Shown: piece after piece, positions 5,884 to 7,543 of the stretch | Layout of the letters: each line of letters opens with the position of its first letter | Position numbering within the stretch: the stretch's first letter is position 1 | Assembly: GCA_938016505.1 (NCBI GenBank) | Contig: CALLWN010000191.1 | Location: 1 to 7,543, forward strand | Direction of reading: 5' to 3' | Length of the DNA: 7,543 nucleotides | DNA from: an uncultured Sphingomonadaceae bacterium | Lineage (GTDB): Bacteria; Pseudomonadota; Alphaproteobacteria; Sphingomonadales; Sphingomonadaceae | Program-made: the position numbers and the translations under genes | Notes under the pieces: model-generated | What the model saw: only the letters and a program-made list of their open reading frames with translations | The model's database searches: none | Told to the model about the DNA's origin: nothing

Positions 5884-6473
5884 TGGCAAGCTCGCGCGCC
5901 ATCGCTGCTGCGGTCGAGGGCGTTGCCGCCTCGCTGCGCCGCCGCTACCCGCGCGACCAGTTCGGCACCGGTCTCGTCGTCGACTCGGTTGCCCCCGCCC
6001 GCCTGCGCGACGCCATGGCCGAAGACGGCATCTCGGTCGTGCTGTGGCGGGTCACGGTCAACGGCCATGTCCGCGCCCGGCCGCCCCGGCGCGACCCTGC
6101 CGGCCGCGCCTTCCGCCCCTCGCTCCCGGTCGATCTCTCGCTCGTCATCGTCCCCCACGCCGCCGCCGCCCAGACCCAGCTCCGCCTGCTCGGCTGGGTC
6201 ATGCGCGCGCTCGAGGACCAGCCAGGCTTCCCCGCCGTCGAGCTCAACCAGGCGCTCGGCGGCGCCGACGTGTTCGGCCCCGACGAGGCCGCCGAACTCG
6301 TCGCCGAGCCGCTCGCGGTCGCCGACCACCTCGCGCTGTGGGATCGCCTGCGCGATCTTCCGCCCTCGGCCTTCTACCAGCTCCGCATGCTCCTCCTCGA
6401 CAGCGAGGAGGCGCTCGAAGAGGGCGCACCCGTCCTCACCCGCGACTTCCAGGTCGGGCCGGCCGCGCCATGA
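5883..6473 (+). CDS. Pvc16/DUF4255-family cap (terminator) protein of a contractile injection system
   Basis: This 196-aa protein is recognised as a DUF4255 (Pvc16 N-terminal domain) member. It has an N-terminal helix MASSRAIAAAVEGVAASLRR, a central strand SLPVDLSLVIVPHA (about 80-93), the helix QLRLLGWVMRALED (about 98-111), and a later LWDRL and LPPSAFYQLRMLLLDS segment, all typical of the family. In PVC/Afp-type particles Pvc16-like proteins close the distal end of the tube and sheath and set where assembly stops; the protein acts in the cytoplasm during particle assembly. Its ATG overlaps the preceding stop (TGATG) with GAGGCG 8 nt upstream, and its TGA overlaps the next ATG (ATGA), so three genes are translationally linked. 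A position just before the sheath gene is common in eCIS loci. The length is normal for the compact form of the family. Confidence 0.88.
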   Translation: MASSRAIAAAVEGVAASLRRRYPRDQFGTGLVVDSVAPARLRDAMAEDGISVVLWRVTVNGHVRARPPRRDPAGRAFRPSLPVDLSLVIVPHAAAAQTQLRLLGWVMRALEDQPGFPAVELNQALGGADVFGPDEAAELVAEPLAVADHLALWDRLRDLPPSAFYQLRMLLLDSEEALEEGAPVLTRDFQVGPAAP

Positions 6474-7402
6474 CCGCGCTTCGCACCCTCCGGAGCCCCG
6501 ACCGCCTCGTCCTCGAGGCGCCCGGCGCACTCCTCCTCCGCCGCGCCGAGGATGGCGGCCCGCTCGACGAGGATGTCCGGGTCCGCCTCGTCGAGGCGCC
6601 GCCGCGCCGCCGCGAAGCCCAGCTGGCGCAGGGCGGCGGCGGACGGCTCCACCCGCTCCGCCTGCCCGGGCTCGCCGCCGAGGCAGCCCACGATGTCGCG
6701 GTCTGGCCGGCCGCCGCCCGCCCGTTCCGGCTGCTCCTCGAGAGCCCAGGCGCCGGCCGGGTCGCGCTCGCCGCCACCGTCACCCTGCCGCAGCTCGGCA
6801 ACCGCGAGCGCGACGCCCGCTGGCCCGGATGGCTCTCCGGAGACGCCGCCACGCTCGCCCCCCTGTTCGTCCTGCCCGGCGGTGTCGCAGCCCAGCGCCA
6901 CCTGCCCGTCTTCCCCGGCACTGCGGCCCGACCTGCGCCACTGGCCGAGGTCCGCGCCCACCTCGTCCGCCGCATGGCCGACGGCAGCCTCGCCGACGCG
7001 TCCCACGCCGTCCTCGCCATCCGTCACGGCGGCGCGACCATCGGCCTTGGTGTCGCTGACGCCCGCGGCCATGTCCTCGTCGCCTTCGCACCGCCGCCGC
7101 TCGCCACGCCGAGCCCGGCCGACGCCGCGGCCGGCAACTGGCCACGGCAGTGGGCGGTCGAGGTCCGCGCCTGGTGGGCCCCGCTCCCCCCGGCCGGCCC
7201 CGGCCTCCCGCCCCTTCTCGAAGAGCTGGTCGCGCTCACCACCACGCCCCCGCGCCGGCTCCTCGCAAGCCTCGTGCCCGATGGCGGCGGCAGCCGCCCC
7301 CCGCTCGGCGCCCAGTCCCTCGTCCACGGGCGCCCGCTCGTGCTGCGCACCCGCGCCGGCGCCGATGACCCCGGCTCCAGCCTCGTCATGGAGGTCCCAT
7401 GA
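6470..7402 (+). CDS. Uncharacterised 310-aa beta-rich protein of the eCIS operon
   Basis: I do not recognise a named family. The ATG at 6470 overlaps the cap-protein stop (ATGA); the same frame is open further upstream, but that part is antisense-like low-complexity sequence overlapping the cap gene, so it is not used. The protein appears to have an N-terminal beta-rich region (about 1-105; segments FRLLLESPGAGRVALAATV) and a central stretch SHAVLAIRHGGATIGLGVAD followed by ARGHVLVAFAPPPL. This central stretch resembles the VxDxxGxf-P strand pattern of transthyretin-like/carboxypeptidase-regulatory beta-sandwich domains. The C-terminal part contains a Trp-rich segment WAVEVRAWWAPL and a helix LPPLLEELVALT. 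No signal peptide or membrane segment is evident. Lying between the cap and sheath genes, it is probably a structural or assembly component of the particle, perhaps a decoration or baseplate accessory; this is inference only. Confidence 0.75.
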   Translation: MTALRTLRSPDRLVLEAPGALLLRRAEDGGPLDEDVRVRLVEAPPRRREAQLAQGGGGRLHPLRLPGLAAEAAHDVAVWPAAARPFRLLLESPGAGRVALAATVTLPQLGNRERDARWPGWLSGDAATLAPLFVLPGGVAAQRHLPVFPGTAARPAPLAEVRAHLVRRMADGSLADASHAVLAIRHGGATIGLGVADARGHVLVAFAPPPLATPSPADAAAGNWPRQWAVEVRAWWAPLPPAGPGLPPLLEELVALTTTPPRRLLASLVPDGGGSRPPLGAQSLVHGRPLVLRTRAGADDPGSSLVMEVP

Positions 7403-7420
7403 TCCGCCCCGTTCCAGCCA

Positions 7421-7426
7421 AGGGAG
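7421..7426 (+). promoter_or_regulatory. Ribosome binding site AGGGAG for the sheath gene
   Basis: AGGGAG lies 7 nt before the ATG at 7434, in a 31-nt gap that contains the only good Shine-Dalgarno among the last three genes. This suggests the abundant sheath protein is initiated independently and strongly, while the preceding genes rely on translational coupling. Confidence 0.75.
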
Positions 7427-7433
7427 ACAGCTG

Positions 7434-7543
7434 ATGCCCGAATATCTCGCCCCGGGCGTGTTCATCGAGGAAACCTCCTGGCGCGCCCGCTCGATCGAGG
7501 GCGTCTCGACCACCACCACCGGCTTCGTCGGCCCGGCGCGCAC
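7434..7543 (+). CDS. Contractile tail sheath protein, eCIS type (3' partial)
   Basis: Only the first 36 codons plus two bases are present; the rest lies beyond the window. The N-terminus begins MPEYLAPGVFIEE, continues with SIEGVSTTTTGFVGPAR, and carries no signal peptide. This is the hallmark start of phage-like sheath proteins of the PVC/Afp class (Y-x-x-PGVYVEE ... S-I-x-G-V-x-T-S-x-x-x-F-V-G). Sheath subunits surround the inner tube, and the contraction of the polymer drives the tube into a target cell. The preceding DUF4255 gene favours an eCIS over a T6SS or an ordinary myophage tail. The start is supported by AGGGAG 7 nt upstream. Tube, baseplate, spike and AAA+ ATPase genes should follow downstream but cannot be seen. 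Confidence 0.9.
   Translation, partial: MPEYLAPGVFIEETSWRARSIEGVSTTTTGFVGPAR

Noticed and set aside
5795..6469. Upstream extension of the 310-aa protein (start at 5795)
   Set aside because: It would be Arg/Pro-rich sequence in another frame of the cap gene. The ATG at 6470 overlapping the cap stop is the natural coupled start.
5172..6530. N-terminal extension of the minus-strand regulator up to 6530
   Set aside because: The frame is open, but the extension is low-complexity and antisense to the receiver-like and cap genes. The receiver domain starts right after the GTG at 5171.
7434..7543. Ordinary prophage tail or type VI secretion sheath
   Set aside because: The sheath N-terminus could suggest a myophage, but the adjacent DUF4255/Pvc16 gene is characteristic of eCIS particles, and no phage head, lysis or T6SS TssB/TssC signature is seen. 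The downstream genes outside the window would settle it.

Overview
The window is very GC-rich DNA (by eye about 70% G+C or more; not computed) with dense gene packing, strong C/G bias at third codon positions, start/stop overlaps such as ATGA and TGATG, and one GTG start. This fits a high-GC proteobacterium, most likely an alphaproteobacterium. That assignment is inferred from style and gene content; no rRNA, tRNA or lineage marker is present.

Left half (1-4480, + strand): a tightly packed operon, entered in mid-gene, for fatty-acyl activation and reduction. It encodes a FabG-like short-chain dehydrogenase/reductase (5'-truncated by the window edge), a compact ANL-superfamily acyl-adenylating enzyme, a LuxE-family acyl-protein synthetase and a LuxC-family acyl reductase with its catalytic cysteine. 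LuxE plus LuxC is the two-component fatty-acid reductase that makes aldehydes in bioluminescent bacteria. No luciferase gene is present here, so the aldehyde, or an alcohol made from it, presumably feeds another product such as a lipid, a surface glycan or a secondary metabolite.

Centre (4470-5478): luxC runs tail-to-tail into a minus-strand gene for a NarL/FixJ (LuxR-type HTH) regulator whose receiver domain is degenerate; the two reading frames overlap by 11 bp. Upstream of the regulator is a 307-bp gene-free region carrying a tandem 14-bp repeat with internal dyads and several GGTCC/GGACC inverted repeats. It is the obvious divergent control region.

Right half (5479-7543, + strand): the start of an operon for an extracellular contractile injection system (eCIS; PVC/Afp-like phage-tail-like particle). 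Its first gene encodes a small protein that looks like a stand-alone pseudo-receiver, with Glu in place of the phospho-acceptor Asp. It is followed, with overlapping start and stop codons, by a DUF4255/Pvc16-type cap protein, an unrecognised 310-aa beta-rich protein, and the first 36 codons of the contractile sheath protein, cut by the window edge.

The most noteworthy features are the pairing of two degenerate receiver-like proteins at the head of the eCIS locus with unexplained repeats between them, and the non-luminescent LuxC/LuxE operon abutting it.
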